Shown here: positions 1 through 10,589 of the stretch, piece after piece
Numbering within the stretch: position 1 is the first letter of the stretch
Layout: each line of letters opens with the position of its first letter
Origin: Nocardioides sp. InS609-2
Lineage (GTDB): Bacteria; Actinomycetota; Actinomycetes; Propionibacteriales; Nocardioidaceae
NCBI RefSeq assembly: GCF_023208195.1
Contig: NZ_CP060034.1
Span: 1,674,001-1,738,000 of the forward strand
Direction: 5' to 3'
Length of the DNA stretch: 64,000 nt
The notes under the pieces: model-generated
The model's database searches: none
What the model saw: only the letters and a program-made list of their open reading frames with translations
Told to the model about the DNA's origin: nothing
Translations under genes and position numbers: made by a program

Positions 1-1002
1 TCGGCGAAGCACCTGATCGGTCAGGCGCTCGAGCTGCGGCACCGGCTGCCGCGGTTGTGGCGCCGGGTGCAGTCCGGTGACCTGCCGGCCTGGCGGGCAC
101 GGCGGGTCGCGGAGACCACCATCCGCGCAGGCTTGTCCCGCGAGGCCGCGTCGTACGTCGACCAACAGCTCGCCCCGTTCGCACACCGCACCTCAACCTC
201 GGCGGTGGACCGGCTGGTCGAGGCCGCGATCGCCAGGTTCGACCCCGCCCGCGCCGCCGAGGCCGCCCGACAGGCAGCCGACGGGCGGCACGTCACGATC
301 GATGAGGAGCAGGTCTCCTTCGCGGGCACCATGCGGGTCACCGCGGAGCTCGATCTCGCCGATGCCCTCGACTTCAGCGCCGCGGTCACCCAGGGCGCGG
401 AGGTGTTGAAGAGCCTCGGGTCCGAGGAGTCCTTGGAGGCCCGGCGGGCGTCCGCAGTGGGTGAGATGGCGCGGTCCCAGCTCGCCTTGCCGTCGGTTGA
501 GGAAGGCGCGCAGCGCCTGTCTCGAAACCAAGGCCACGCTGCGGCCCGGCAGGTCGTCCTGAACGTCCACCTGAGCGAGGACGACCCGATCGCCCGGCTG
601 GAGCGCGGCAACCTCGCCACCCTCGACCAGATCCAGCAGTGGTGCACCGCGTCCGGCACCGAGGTGGTCGTGAAGCCGCTCCTCGACCTGAACGAGCACC
701 TCGTCTGCGACGGCTACCAGCCCTCGCCCCGGCTCCGCGAGCAGGTGATCCTCCGCGACCGCACCTGTGTCTTCCCGTGGTGCACCAGGTCAGCCAGGGC
801 CTGCGATCTCGACCACATCGTCCCGTGGGAGTCGGGCGGAGCCACGTCGACGGCCAACCTCGCCGCGCTCTGTCGACGACATCACCGCCTCAAGACCCAC
901 GGCCAGTGGCGCTACGAACGCACCGGCCCCGCGACGTACACCTGGACCAGCCCACACGGCCACACCTACGACACCGACCCGCACGGCACGAGTCCGGGTT
1001 GA
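1..1002 (+). CDS. DUF222/HNH endonuclease domain protein (13E12 family), 5' end outside window
   Basis: The frame is open from the first base (S-A-K-H-L-I-G-Q) to the stop, so the start lies upstream. About 333 residues are visible. The N-terminal part is the mostly helical DUF222 region. The C-terminal part is an HNH module, with C-V-F-P-W-C, then D-L-D-H-I-V-P-W, then N-L-A-A-L-C and R-R-H-H-R-L-K-T-H. All HNH and zinc-type cysteine positions are present, so a metal-dependent nuclease is likely. This family is highly multicopy in Nocardioides and mycobacteria (REP13E12) and its physiological role is not settled. A second copy, about 85-90% identical by eye, lies in inverted orientation at 31192-32462. 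That copy gives the likely missing N-terminus of about 90 residues. Confidence 0.9.
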   Translation, partial: SAKHLIGQALELRHRLPRLWRRVQSGDLPAWRARRVAETTIRAGLSREAASYVDQQLAPFAHRTSTSAVDRLVEAAIARFDPARAAEAARQAADGRHVTIDEEQVSFAGTMRVTAELDLADALDFSAAVTQGAEVLKSLGSEESLEARRASAVGEMARSQLALPSVEEGAQRLSRNQGHAAARQVVLNVHLSEDDPIARLERGNLATLDQIQQWCTASGTEVVVKPLLDLNEHLVCDGYQPSPRLREQVILRDRTCVFPWCTRSARACDLDHIVPWESGGATSTANLAALCRRHHRLKTHGQWRYERTGPATYTWTSPHGHTYDTDPHGTSPG

Positions 1003-1017
1003 GGACCACGCCCCACA

Positions 1018-1043
1018 CCTCGCCGAACACGGACTCGGCGGGG
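1018..1043 (+). terminator. Hairpin after DUF222/HNH copy 1
   Basis: A 9-bp stem with one G:T pair (CCTCGCCGA / TCGGCGGGG) and an 8-base loop begins 16 bases after the stop codon. An equivalent hairpin follows the second DUF222 copy. Similarity between the two copies continues through this hairpin and stops a few bases later. Confidence 0.5.
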
Positions 1044-1152
1044 CCACTGGCGCGGAGTTCGGCTCAGGAGTCGAGCCCGGCCTCACCGTTTGTCGCGGCG
1101 AGGACCTCGTCGACCAACTAGTACGCCACCTTGCCCAGCTGGCTTCCAGCTC

Positions 1153-1908
1153 TCAGCCCCGAGCTGCGGGCGTCCAGCGCGTACAACTGGCTCGGTGCCG
1201 GATCGGCATGGTGCTCTGTCCGGCCGCATCGCAGACCTGCTGCAACTCGGAGCGGGCGGCAGCGAGGTACTCCTCGCGCTCGGAGGAGCTCATCGCGATC
1301 GCCATCGACGTGGTCGCCAGATTGGCTGCCCGGTGCTCGGGAGAGAGGTGCCACACCCAGTCGAACTGTGCGAACTCGAGCTCTTCCTCGGCAGCGAGAG
1401 GGAGGCGCTGCTTGACTCCCTCGGGCCCGCCCTTGGTAGAGCGGTCATACATGTCGGGTGCCCCGGCAAGCTCGAACTCCCACGGCTCGACCGGTTCGGC
1501 GACGACGTTCCAGACCAGACCCAGCCACCCGCCGGGCTTGAGGACGCGTCGCACTTCTTCCATGGTCGCCCGGGGTTCGAACCAATGCCAGGCGTCAGCG
1601 GAGAGGACAGCATCCAACGTTCCGTCCTCGGTCGGAATCGCTGTCGAGTCGCTCCCGTGGCACCGGGCAGCAGGGTTGGTCCGAGCCAGCACGGCGCGCA
1701 TCCGCGGATCCGGTTCAACCGCCTCGACGGCTAGGCCGCGCGCTAGCAGGGGCGACGTCAGCCTCCCCGTTCCTGCGCCTATGTCCGCCACCCGGGCAGG
1801 AGGGGGCGGCGCCAGCCAGGTAACTGCGTCAACTGGATAGCTGGGGCGCCACCGGTCGTACTCCTCAGCCATCTGCCCGAAGCTCAACGCTCTGGATATC
1901 TCAGTCAC
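1153..1908 (-). CDS. Class I SAM-dependent methyltransferase
   Basis: About 251 residues in the UbiE/Coq5-like Methyltransf_11 class. The opening R-A-L-S-F-G-Q-M-A-E-E-Y-D-R-W is typical of a small-molecule methyltransferase subfamily of actinobacteria. Motif I is V-A-D-I-G-A-G-T-G-R-L-T and the acidic ribose-binding motif is V-E-A-V-E-P-D-P. A further conserved block is L-K-P-G-G-W-L-G-L-V-W-N. The C-terminus R-H-R-A-S-C-T-R-W-T-P is the usual end of this subfamily, so the gene looks complete. The start chosen is GTG at 1908, which gives the standard N-terminus. A further in-frame GTG at 1941 would add 11 residues. The substrate cannot be told from sequence. Confidence 0.85.
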   Translation of the reverse strand: MTEISRALSFGQMAEEYDRWRPSYPVDAVTWLAPPPPARVADIGAGTGRLTSPLLARGLAVEAVEPDPRMRAVLARTNPAARCHGSDSTAIPTEDGTLDAVLSADAWHWFEPRATMEEVRRVLKPGGWLGLVWNVVAEPVEPWEFELAGAPDMYDRSTKGGPEGVKQRLPLAAEEELEFAQFDWVWHLSPEHRAANLATTSMAIAMSSSEREEYLAAARSELQQVCDAAGQSTMPIRHRASCTRWTPAARG

Positions 1909-1982
1909 CTGGCGCAGGCTACCGAGCCGATGCCCGGGCACCGCGCTGAAACTGCGGTGGCGGCAAGACCTAGGGTGCTCGG

Positions 1983-2306
1983 ATGCGACGGCGTCTGTTC
2001 TGGACCCTGACGGTCCTCAACCTCGTGCTCATCTGCGGCTGGTGGGTCGTCGGCGTGGGCACTTCCGACGCGTGGATCGCGTCGATCGATGCACGCCGGT
2101 CGTGCGAGCTGCGGATCGAGCAGGTCATGGAGGAGCGCAGCGATGTCGCCAGCGCTTTCGTGGACCGGACAGTCGTCTCCGGCGAGGTGGTGCGGGTCGA
2201 GTACTCGTGGCGCGACATCGACGACGGAAGCCACCAGGACAGCGCCGAGTGTCGGGTGTCCTTCGGCGAGGAGTCGGCGACCATCGAGCAGGTGACGCTG
2301 CCATGA
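1983..2306 (+). CDS. Small membrane-anchored protein of unknown function
   Basis: 107 residues, not recognised. Residues 5-25 form a transmembrane helix or uncleaved signal anchor (L-F-W-T-L-T-V-L-N-L-V-L-I). A soluble domain of about 80 residues follows, holding two cysteines (R-S-C-E-L and A-E-C-R-V) that could form a disulfide outside the cell. The ATG is preceded by TAGGGT at 1971-1976 with a six-base gap and no Shine-Dalgarno sequence, which suggests a leaderless transcript. The stop overlaps the start of the next gene (ATGA), so the two are probably translationally coupled. Confidence 0.7.
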   Translation: MRRRLFWTLTVLNLVLICGWWVVGVGTSDAWIASIDARRSCELRIEQVMEERSDVASAFVDRTVVSGEVVRVEYSWRDIDDGSHQDSAECRVSFGEESATIEQVTLP

Positions 2307-2947
2307 CGACGAAGCATGCCCTGGAGCCGGCGCCGACGGCGTACGCAGTGGTCTTCCTCGGCCAGCTGATCCCGGCCGCGTTCGTGCTGGCAGGGCTGCT
2401 CACGTACGAGGGTCTCGTGCTGGCGTATGCCATCGAGTGCCTGGTGCTGATGGGCTTCAACCTCACCCGCGCCATCACGGACGACTCGAAGGACGACGGC
2501 CTGCTGATCGCCGCGATGATGCGTGGCGGGCCGGTGGTGCTCGGCCTGCTGCTGGCCTACTTCCTCCTCCAGGCGACCCCGGGCGACGTTCTTTTCGCGA
2601 TCCTCAACGCGGCGCTGATGCTCGGCAACGTGATCGCTGCCGGCAGGAGATCTGGGCGAGGCATGCTGGACGCGGCCGGCGACCCGACCGGATCCTGGTG
2701 GCGGATGACTCTGCTCGCGGGCGCAGTCGTGGCGCTCTTCTTCCTCAGCTCCGCCCACGACATGGCCGACGGTGGGCTCGCCGGTACGGACAGTTTCCAG
2801 GGCGCCGGCGGATTCGTGGCCGCCGCCATCATCAACGCCGCCAACGCGCTCCACCAGCCCGTCGAAGCGATCGTGGCGCTGATGTTCATCGCCTGGAAAG
2901 GTGTCAACGAGACCCTGTTCGAGGCCTGGAGCCGCGCTGAACGGTGA
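2303..2947 (+). CDS. Polytopic membrane protein, unknown function (possibly DUF6498-like)
   Basis: 214 residues with about six hydrophobic helices, including F-L-G-Q-L-I-P-A-A-F-V-L, V-V-L-G-L-L-L-A-Y-F-L-L and L-L-A-G-A-V-V-A-L-F-F-L. The segment Y-A-I-E-C-L-V-L-M-G-F-N resembles a motif in DUF6498-type proteins, but I am not certain of the family. The start overlaps the previous stop (ATGA), giving a two-gene operon. The stop abuts the convergent MFS gene: the shared hexamer TGATCA holds both stop codons with no intergenic space. Confidence 0.7.
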   Translation: MTTKHALEPAPTAYAVVFLGQLIPAAFVLAGLLTYEGLVLAYAIECLVLMGFNLTRAITDDSKDDGLLIAAMMRGGPVVLGLLLAYFLLQATPGDVLFAILNAALMLGNVIAAGRRSGRGMLDAAGDPTGSWWRMTLLAGAVVALFFLSSAHDMADGGLAGTDSFQGAGGFVAAAIINAANALHQPVEAIVALMFIAWKGVNETLFEAWSRAER

Positions 2948-4162
2948 TCAGGCGCGCTCGCTGCGCCGGTGCAGGGCGTACGACGCGAGCAGCACGAACA
3001 CCCCGACGACCGCGAGGCCGGCGCCGACCACACCGGGAGCCCGGTAGCCCCAGCCGGCAGCGACCACGAGGCCGCCGAGCCAGGCGCCGAGGGCGTTGGC
3101 GATGTTGAGGGAGGCGTGGTTCATGGCCGCGCCGATCGTCTGGGCATCGCCCGCCACGTCCATCAGCCGCAGCTGCAGGTTGATCACCAGGATCGAGCCG
3201 AGGATGGTGATCCCGAAGACGACCGGCAGGTTCCACCAGCCGGTGGGCGCAAGCCACGAGAAGACGAGCAGCAGCACGCCTTGACCGATACCGCCGACGA
3301 AGAGCGAGCCGAACACCGACCACCGGGCGAGCTCGCCGGCCACCCAGGTGCCGGCGACCATGCCGAGACCGAACGCGAGCAGGAACACCGGCGCCACCGA
3401 CTTCGACAGGCCACCGACCTCCGTGACCGTCGGCACGATGTAGGTGTAGACGGCGAACATGCCACCGAAGCCGATCGCACCCGTCAGGAGCGTCAGCAGC
3501 ACCTGCGGCCGCCGCAGCGCGCTGATCTCGCGACGCCAGGTGGCGTGCGGGTCGCCGATCATCGAGGGCACGAAGGCCGCGACGAGGGCGATGGTGGCTA
3601 GGCCGAGGACGGCCACCAGCCAGTACGCCGACCGCCAGCCGAGCAGCTGGCCGAGCCAGGTGGCGGCGGGCACACCGACGACATTGGCGACCGAGAGGCC
3701 GAGCATGACCTGGGCGACGGCACGACCCTGGCGACCGGGCTTCGCGAGGCTTGCCGCGACGAGCGACGCGACTCCGAAGTAGGCACCGTGCGGCAGGCCG
3801 GCGAGGAAGCGGGCGACGAGGAGTCCGTCGTACGACGTGACGAGGGCGCTGGCCGCGTTGCCCAGCGCGAAGGCGGCCATCAGCACGATGAGGAGGGCGC
3901 GGCGCGGGAGTCGGGCACCGAGCAGCGCGATCGCCGGGGCACCGACGACGACGCCGAGCGCGTAGGCGGAGATGGCGTGGCCGGCCGTCGGGATCGACAC
4001 CGAGACACCCTGGGCGAGGTCGGGCAGCAGGCCCATCGAGACGAACTCGGTGGTGCCGATGGCGAACCCGCCCATGGCCAGGGCCAGGACGGCCCAGCCG
4101 TAGTGGGCGCAAGGAGCCGGCGTCTTGCTGTCGGTGGTCAGATCGGAAGCGGTCGTCGTCAT
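2948..4162 (-). CDS. MFS transporter, DHA1 family (AraJ/Cmx-like exporter)
   Basis: 404 residues with 12 predicted helices. After a short hydrophilic N-terminus, helix 1 holds the DHA1 hallmark G-F-A-I-G-T-T-E-F-V-S-M-G-L-L-P. A second marker is R-F-L-A-G-L-P-H-G-A-Y-F-G-V-A at helix 5. These are typical of AraJ/YdhP/Cmx exporters, which expel sugars, chloramphenicol or other small molecules by proton antiport. The substrate here is unknown. The ATG at 4162 is chosen because it gives the normal N-terminal length; the frame continues upstream without plausible homology. The gene stands alone and is convergent with the membrane-protein pair. Confidence 0.88.
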   Translation of the reverse strand: MTTTASDLTTDSKTPAPCAHYGWAVLALAMGGFAIGTTEFVSMGLLPDLAQGVSVSIPTAGHAISAYALGVVVGAPAIALLGARLPRRALLIVLMAAFALGNAASALVTSYDGLLVARFLAGLPHGAYFGVASLVAASLAKPGRQGRAVAQVMLGLSVANVVGVPAATWLGQLLGWRSAYWLVAVLGLATIALVAAFVPSMIGDPHATWRREISALRRPQVLLTLLTGAIGFGGMFAVYTYIVPTVTEVGGLSKSVAPVFLLAFGLGMVAGTWVAGELARWSVFGSLFVGGIGQGVLLLVFSWLAPTGWWNLPVVFGITILGSILVINLQLRLMDVAGDAQTIGAAMNHASLNIANALGAWLGGLVVAAGWGYRAPGVVGAGLAVVGVFVLLASYALHRRSERA

Positions 4163-4311
4163 GGGGCTGGGACTTCCCGTGTGGTGCTGGACAGGGCGTG
4201 CTGACGGCGTACGCAGCTCGGGTGGCCGCAAGACGCGACCGACCCCCACATGATGCAACCCGGAAGCTGCGCGTGGCTATTCACGGCGGCAGCGCATCTA
4301 GGGTGACGTGC

Positions 4312-4739
4312 GTGAGTTTCGAGCGGGCGAAGCCGGTGCTGATCGACACAGCCGTGCTCGGTGCTCTCGTCGTGACCGGCATCCTGCCCGCGCCCTTGCT
4401 GATCCTCGGCCTGGCCGTGCCGTTCGCCCTGGTCTCCACCTTTGCCGCCCTCAACGCGGGTTCAGCAGCACCCTGCCGACCGACCAGGCGCCGGAGCAGA
4501 AGGTGCACGGGACGCTGCTGGGGATCGTCGCCCACGCGACCATCGCGGCCTCGTTGGGGCTGGCCATCACCGGGAGTTGGCACTGGACCGCGTGGTACGG
4601 GCTCGGCTTCGCGGTGATCTACGCGTTCGCCCGGCTGTGGCGCAACTCCGTGAAACACGGCTCGTTGTTCCCGCAGGGCTACGCCTCCGTCTGGTGGGAG
4701 GCGGGGGCGCTGGCCGCCGGCATGGCGACCTTCGTGTAG
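4312..4739 (+). pseudogene. Small membrane protein gene broken by a frameshift
   Basis: Reading from GTG 4312 gives a hydrophobic N-terminal half (V-L-I-D-T-A-V-L-G-A-L-V-V-T-G to T-F-A-A-L-N-A-G). The second half, F-S-S-T-L-P-T-D-Q-A-P onward with two more helices and an end at W-W-E-A-G-A-L-A-A-G-M-A-T-F-V, is in a different frame. One missing base near 4462-4466 (in GCGGGTTC) would join them into about 143 residues with four helices. The start has TAGGGT at 4299-4304 and a seven-base gap, as in leaderless genes. This is either a real pseudogene or a sequencing error in a short G run. The family was not recognised. Confidence 0.6.
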
Positions 4740-4745
4740 GTCGAC

Positions 4746-4844
4746 GTGAGGCCCGCCGAGCTGCCGGCCCTCCCCGTCCTGGCGGTCCGACTCCTCGGCG
4801 AGCTGGTCACGGCGGCCCGGCATCCCGTCAACGACGAGGTGTGA
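4746..4844 (+). CDS. Possible 32-residue small protein
   Basis: GTG at 4746 opens a 32-codon frame (V-R-P-A-E-L-P-A-L-P-V-L ... H-P-V-N-D-E-V) ending in TGA. It is in the same frame as the end of the broken membrane gene and begins six bases after that gene's TAG. It could be a separate small gene or a tail separated by a stop mutation. Third codon positions are GC-rich. No homology is claimed. Confidence 0.2.
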   Translation: MRPAELPALPVLAVRLLGELVTAARHPVNDEV

Positions 4845-4847
4845 GGC

Positions 4848-5102
4848 TCAGCGGCTCCCGGGCCGCTGTGCGCAGGACCGCTTGGCGGTCGCGCGGTGCT
4901 GCGAGTGCTTCTTGCCACACCGGGCGCCGGGCGCCCTCGATGCCATGCCGGCGCTCTGGATGCCAGCAGCGGCAGTTGCCTCGGTGGTCGCCGTGGCGGT
5001 CGTCGCCGCGTCGGTGGTGTCGGCGGCGCCGGCCGGAGAGCCGACGACCGAGAGGCCGACGCAGACGAAGGCGACCAGCACGAGTCGCTTGAGGGTGAAC
5101 AT
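4848..5102 (-). CDS. Small secreted Ala/Thr-rich protein
   Basis: 84 residues. The N-terminus M-F-T-L-K-R-L followed by L-V-A-F-V-C-V-G-L-S-V-V-G and a cleavage-like A-G-A-A-D is a good Sec signal peptide. The mature part is low-complexity Ala/Thr (T-T-D-A-A-T-T-A-T-A-T-T-E-A-T) and then a basic, Cys-containing tail (R-C-G-K-K-H-S-Q-H). No family was recognised and no enzymatic motif is visible. It is a single gene on the minus strand. Confidence 0.5.
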   Translation of the reverse strand: MFTLKRLVLVAFVCVGLSVVGSPAGAADTTDAATTATATTEATAAAGIQSAGMASRAPGARCGKKHSQHRATAKRSCAQRPGSR

Positions 5103-5212
5103 GTCAGGAAGTATCGACTCGGCCGGGCCGGGCCCGTGGCGGACCCGGATCGGCGTACCGCATATTGATGACCGAAATCATCGAGGTGGACCAGACAGGC
5201 CCCGACGGTGGC

Positions 5213-7441
<2,229 letters not shown>

Positions 7442-7478
7442 GGGGTCGGGGACTCCTGATCCGTGAGCGACGTAATTG

Positions 7479-7490
7479 CTTGACGTCAAG
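7479..7490. promoter_or_regulatory. Perfect 12-bp palindrome upstream of icd
   Basis: CTTGACGTCAAG reads the same on both strands and lies in the 170-base gap between the divergent icd and aquaporin genes. It contains TTGACG, which could also act as a -35 element. It is a candidate operator or promoter core. No regulator can be named. Confidence 0.35.
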
Positions 7491-7611
7491 ATACCTGACG
7501 CCGATCCGAGTACTCCGGGTCGCTCCTAGCGTGACATCCGGGCTCATGGGAGGCTAGGCCGAGCGCTTCGACGGGGGCGCAGACGGTATGAGCGCACAGG
7601 GGGCCTGCAAG

Positions 7612-8706
7612 ATGACAACCACGACCACCGAAACTCCCACCACGGGGCAGAAGTTCGCTGCCGAGGTCTTCGGCACCTTCGGTCTCGTCTTCTTCGGCTG
7701 CGGCACGGCGATGCTCACGACCGAGCTGGATCAGTTCAGCTACGTCGGCACCGCCCTGGCATTCGGGCTCGCCGTGCTCGTGATGGCCTACGCCGTCGGC
7801 CGCATCTCCGGTGGCCACTTCAACCCCGCCGTCACGCTCGGCGCCGCCCTCGGCGGCCGGCTGGCGTGGCGTGAGGTCGGTGTCTACGTCGGTGCACAGC
7901 TGCTCGGCGGTCTGCTCGCCGGCGCGATCCTCTTCGGGCTGTTCCACGGTATCGAGGGCTTCGACGCCGAGGGCAACATGGCTCAGAACTCCTTCGGCGA
8001 CGACGGCACCGGCTACGCCTGGTGGGCCGCGCTCATCCTCGAGCTCCTGCTCACCGCCATCTTCGTCTGGGTCATCCTGGCCGTCACCGATGCCCGCAAC
8101 GCGCTCAACGCGGGGGCGGCTCCGCTGGCCATCGGCCTCGCGCTGACGATGATCCACCTGGCCTCGATCGGCTTCACCGGCACGTCGGTCAACCCGGCCC
8201 GCTCGATCGGCGTGGGCGTCTTCGCCGGCACCGACGCGATCATCCAGCTGTGGCTGTTCATCGTCGCACCGCTCGTCGGCGCCGCGATCGCCGGACTCAC
8301 CTACCCGCTGATCTTCGCCCACGGCGACGACCCCGTGGCCGGCTCGGGCCTGCGCCTCGGCGGTGGCCGCAACAAGCATCAGGTGCAGCAGTACCCCGGA
8401 TACGGCCAGCAGCAGTGGGGCCAGCCGGGCGCTCCCCAGCAGTGGGGGCAGCCGGGCACGCCGCAGCAGTGGGGCCAGCAGGCCGCGCCGCCGCCGCAGC
8501 AGCAGCAGTGGGTCCAGCAGCCCGCCGCTCCCGCCCAGCAGCCGCCCCCCCAGCAGCCAGGTCAGCAGTACCCGCAGGCCCAGCCCGGCCAGCAGGGTCA
8601 GTCGTGGGGCCAGCCGGCTCCCGGCCAGCAGCCCGGCACTCCCCAGCAGTGGGGCACGCCCGACGCCGACGAAGACGGCCGCACCCAGATCCGTCCGCAG
8701 GACTGA
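7612..8706 (+). CDS. aqpZ: Aquaporin (AqpZ-type MIP channel) with a Gln/Pro/Gly-rich C-terminal tail
   Basis: About 364 residues. The first 255 form a six-helix MIP channel with both pore loops intact: G-G-H-F-N-P-A-V-T and T-S-V-N-P-A-R-S-I-G-V. The T-S-V-N-P-A-R-S loop is like E. coli AqpZ and points to water rather than glycerol. After the last helix comes a low-complexity tail of about 105 residues with repeats such as Q-Q-W-G-Q-P-G, ending D-E-D-G-R-T-Q-I-R-P-Q-D. That is far longer than typical aquaporins (230-260 residues). The ATG at 7612 follows a G-rich SD-like ACAGGGGG; an in-frame ATG at 7588 would add eight residues. Confidence 0.9.
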   Translation: MTTTTTETPTTGQKFAAEVFGTFGLVFFGCGTAMLTTELDQFSYVGTALAFGLAVLVMAYAVGRISGGHFNPAVTLGAALGGRLAWREVGVYVGAQLLGGLLAGAILFGLFHGIEGFDAEGNMAQNSFGDDGTGYAWWAALILELLLTAIFVWVILAVTDARNALNAGAAPLAIGLALTMIHLASIGFTGTSVNPARSIGVGVFAGTDAIIQLWLFIVAPLVGAAIAGLTYPLIFAHGDDPVAGSGLRLGGGRNKHQVQQYPGYGQQQWGQPGAPQQWGQPGTPQQWGQQAAPPPQQQQWVQQPAAPAQQPPPQQPGQQYPQAQPGQQGQSWGQPAPGQQPGTPQQWGTPDADEDGRTQIRPQD

Positions 8707-8721
8707 TCCGACCCGACCCGC

Positions 8722-9438
8722 CTACGGCGCCTCGGTGAGCGACACCGAGGCGGTCGGCGTGTCCTCCTGCACGAGGCCGACGCCGCGCGCGTAGTAGCGA
8801 TCGACCTCGTCACCCGAGAGGCTGGTCGTGACGACGACGTGCACGAGGCTGTCGAAGTCACCTGCCGGGGTCGAGCGCGCGGCATCGGTCGACTCCACCC
8901 GGGCGACGTCCTCGGCGATGCCAGGAGCCAGCTCCTGGCGGAACCCGTCGCCCAGTCGCGGCCTGGCCGGCATCAGGAGCCCGGCTTCGGAGCCGCCCAC
9001 GCCGGCGCGCCAGGAGCCGTCTCCCTCCGGCACAGCCTGGTCGTGACCGAACAGCCACACGTTGCCGGCGCGGTCCTGGGCCACGTAATCGACGCAGGAC
9101 GCGACCGTCGCGCCGTCGGCAGACACCGTGGCCTCACGTACGGCGGTCACCGGCACGCCTGCGATCTCGGTGTTTCCCTCGACAACTGTCACGGTGCGCG
9201 TGCCTGCGCCATCGCCGGAGACGGCGTACTCCCGGACGGAGCCGGTGGCCAGCGGCAGCCACGGGTTGTCGACGCCGGCCACGAAGTCACCGGGAGCGGG
9301 TGAGGGCGTGGGGATCTCCAGCTCGTCGACACCAGACGGGCCGCTCACCGGCGGTGCCGACGCTCCACAGGCGGAGGCCAGGACGGTCAGGGCGAACACG
9401 GCCGCGGCGAGCCCGCGACGGGCCCTCGAACTCGACAT
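8722..9438 (-). CDS. Secreted lipoprotein of unknown function
   Basis: About 238 residues. A signal peptide ([15 protein letters not shown]) ends in the lipobox L-A-S-A-C, so the protein should be lipid-anchored outside the membrane. A Pro/Ser-rich linker follows, then a beta-rich domain starting [13 protein letters not shown]. Such domains occur in many uncharacterised actinobacterial exported proteins. ATG 9438 is used because it places the basic n-region correctly; ATG 9450 is four codons upstream. It is divergent from mdh. Confidence 0.75.
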   Translation of the reverse strand: MSSSRARRGLAAAVFALTVLASACGASAPPVSGPSGVDELEIPTPSPAPGDFVAGVDNPWLPLATGSVREYAVSGDGAGTRTVTVVEGNTEIAGVPVTAVREATVSADGATVASCVDYVAQDRAGNVWLFGHDQAVPEGDGSWRAGVGGSEAGLLMPARPRLGDGFRQELAPGIAEDVARVESTDAARSTPAGDFDSLVHVVVTTSLSGDEVDRYYARGVGLVQEDTPTASVSLTEAP

Positions 9439-9534
9439 GGCGGCCAGCATGCCACCCGCCCAACCCGCGATCCGTGCCGCCCGGGGCCGCTGCTAGCGTC
9501 GGATCTGCCCCCTTACGTCCACCGAGGAGTCCTC

Positions 9535-10524
9535 GTGAGCAACGCCCCCCTCAAGGTCGCCGTCACCGGTGCCGCCGGTCAGATCGGCTACAGCCTGCTG
9601 TTCCGTCTCGCGAGCGGCTCGCTGCTCGGCCCCGACCGACCGATCCAGCTGCAGCTCCTGGAGATCGAGCCGGCTCTCAAGACGCTCGAGGGCGTCGTGA
9701 TGGAGCTCGACGACTGCGCCTTCCCCACGCTCGCCGGTGTCGAGATCGGCCACGACCCCGAGCAGATCTTCGATGGCGTCAACCTCGCCCTGCTCGTCGG
9801 CGCCCGCCCGCGCGGCCCCGGCATGGAGCGCGGTGACCTGCTCTCGGCCAACGGCGCGATCTTCACCGCCCAGGGCAAGGCGCTCAACGCGGTCGCCGCC
9901 GACGACGTACGCATCGGTGTCACCGGCAACCCCGCCAACACCAACGCGCTGATCGCGATGAAGAACGCCCCGGACATCCCGGCCGAGCGCTTCTCCGCGC
10001 TGACCCGCCTCGACCACAACCGCGCCATCTCGCAGCTCGCGGCCAAGACCGGCGCCCCGGTCACCGACATCACGCACATGACGATCTGGGGCAACCACTC
10101 GGCGACGCAGTACCCCGACCTCTTCAATGCGCAGGTCGCCGGCAAGAACGCAGCCGAGGCCGTGGGCGACCAGGAGTGGCTCGAGAGCACCTTCATCCCC
10201 ACCGTCGCCAAGCGCGGCGCCGCGATCATCGAGGCGCGTGGATCCTCCTCGGCTGCCTCCGCGGCCTCCGCCACCGTCGACGCTGCCCGCGACTGGCTGC
10301 TCGGCAGCGCCGAGGGCGACTGGGTGTCGATGGCTGTCGTCTCCGACGGCTCGTACGGCGTGCCTGAGGGCCTCGTCTCGTCGTTCCCGGTCACGACCAG
10401 GGACGGCAACTGGGAGATCGTCCAGGGCCTCGACGTCAACGAGTTCTCCCGCGGCCGCATCGACGCCTCGACGGCCGAGCTGGCCGAAGAGCGCGACGCG
10501 GTCACCGAGCTCGGCCTTATCTGA
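9535..10524 (+). CDS. mdh: Malate dehydrogenase
   Basis: 329 residues, normal for the cytosolic-type NAD malate dehydrogenase of actinobacteria, which interconverts malate and oxaloacetate in the TCA cycle. The Rossmann motif [12 protein letters not shown] is at residues 8-19. Substrate-binding R-P-R-G-P-G-M-E-R is present, as are G-N-P-A-N-T-N-A and L-T-R-L-D-H-N-R-A. The catalytic histidine is in [12 protein letters not shown]. The start is GTG 9535 with GAGGAG nearby as Shine-Dalgarno; a TAGCGT hexamer at 9494-9499 may be its -10. A strong hairpin follows the stop. Confidence 0.97.
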   Translation: MSNAPLKVAVTGAAGQIGYSLLFRLASGSLLGPDRPIQLQLLEIEPALKTLEGVVMELDDCAFPTLAGVEIGHDPEQIFDGVNLALLVGARPRGPGMERGDLLSANGAIFTAQGKALNAVAADDVRIGVTGNPANTNALIAMKNAPDIPAERFSALTRLDHNRAISQLAAKTGAPVTDITHMTIWGNHSATQYPDLFNAQVAGKNAAEAVGDQEWLESTFIPTVAKRGAAIIEARGSSSAASAASATVDAARDWLLGSAEGDWVSMAVVSDGSYGVPEGLVSSFPVTTRDGNWEIVQGLDVNEFSRGRIDASTAELAEERDAVTELGLI

Positions 10525-10534
10525 CCCGACACAC

Positions 10535-10569
10535 CACGAGCCCGGTCCCCGCGCGGGGCCGGGCTCGTG
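10535..10569. terminator. Strong bidirectional hairpin between mdh and the DUF3017 gene
   Basis: Eleven-base perfect arms CACGAGCCCGG / CCGGGCTCGTG, extended inside by CCCC/GGGG with a GCGC loop. It sits 10 bases after mdh and 20 bases beyond the stop of the convergent minus-strand operon, so it can end both transcripts. Confidence 0.8.
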
Positions 10570-10589
10570 TGCGTCTACGGAGCGGTGCC

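Noticed and set aside
1565..1585. GGTTCGAACC like a tRNA T-loop
   Set aside because: It lies within the methyltransferase coding region, and no acceptor stem or anticodon arm can be drawn around it.
8400..8650. Tandem repeat array as a non-coding element
   Set aside because: The repeats are in frame and encode the Gln/Pro-rich tail of the aquaporin.
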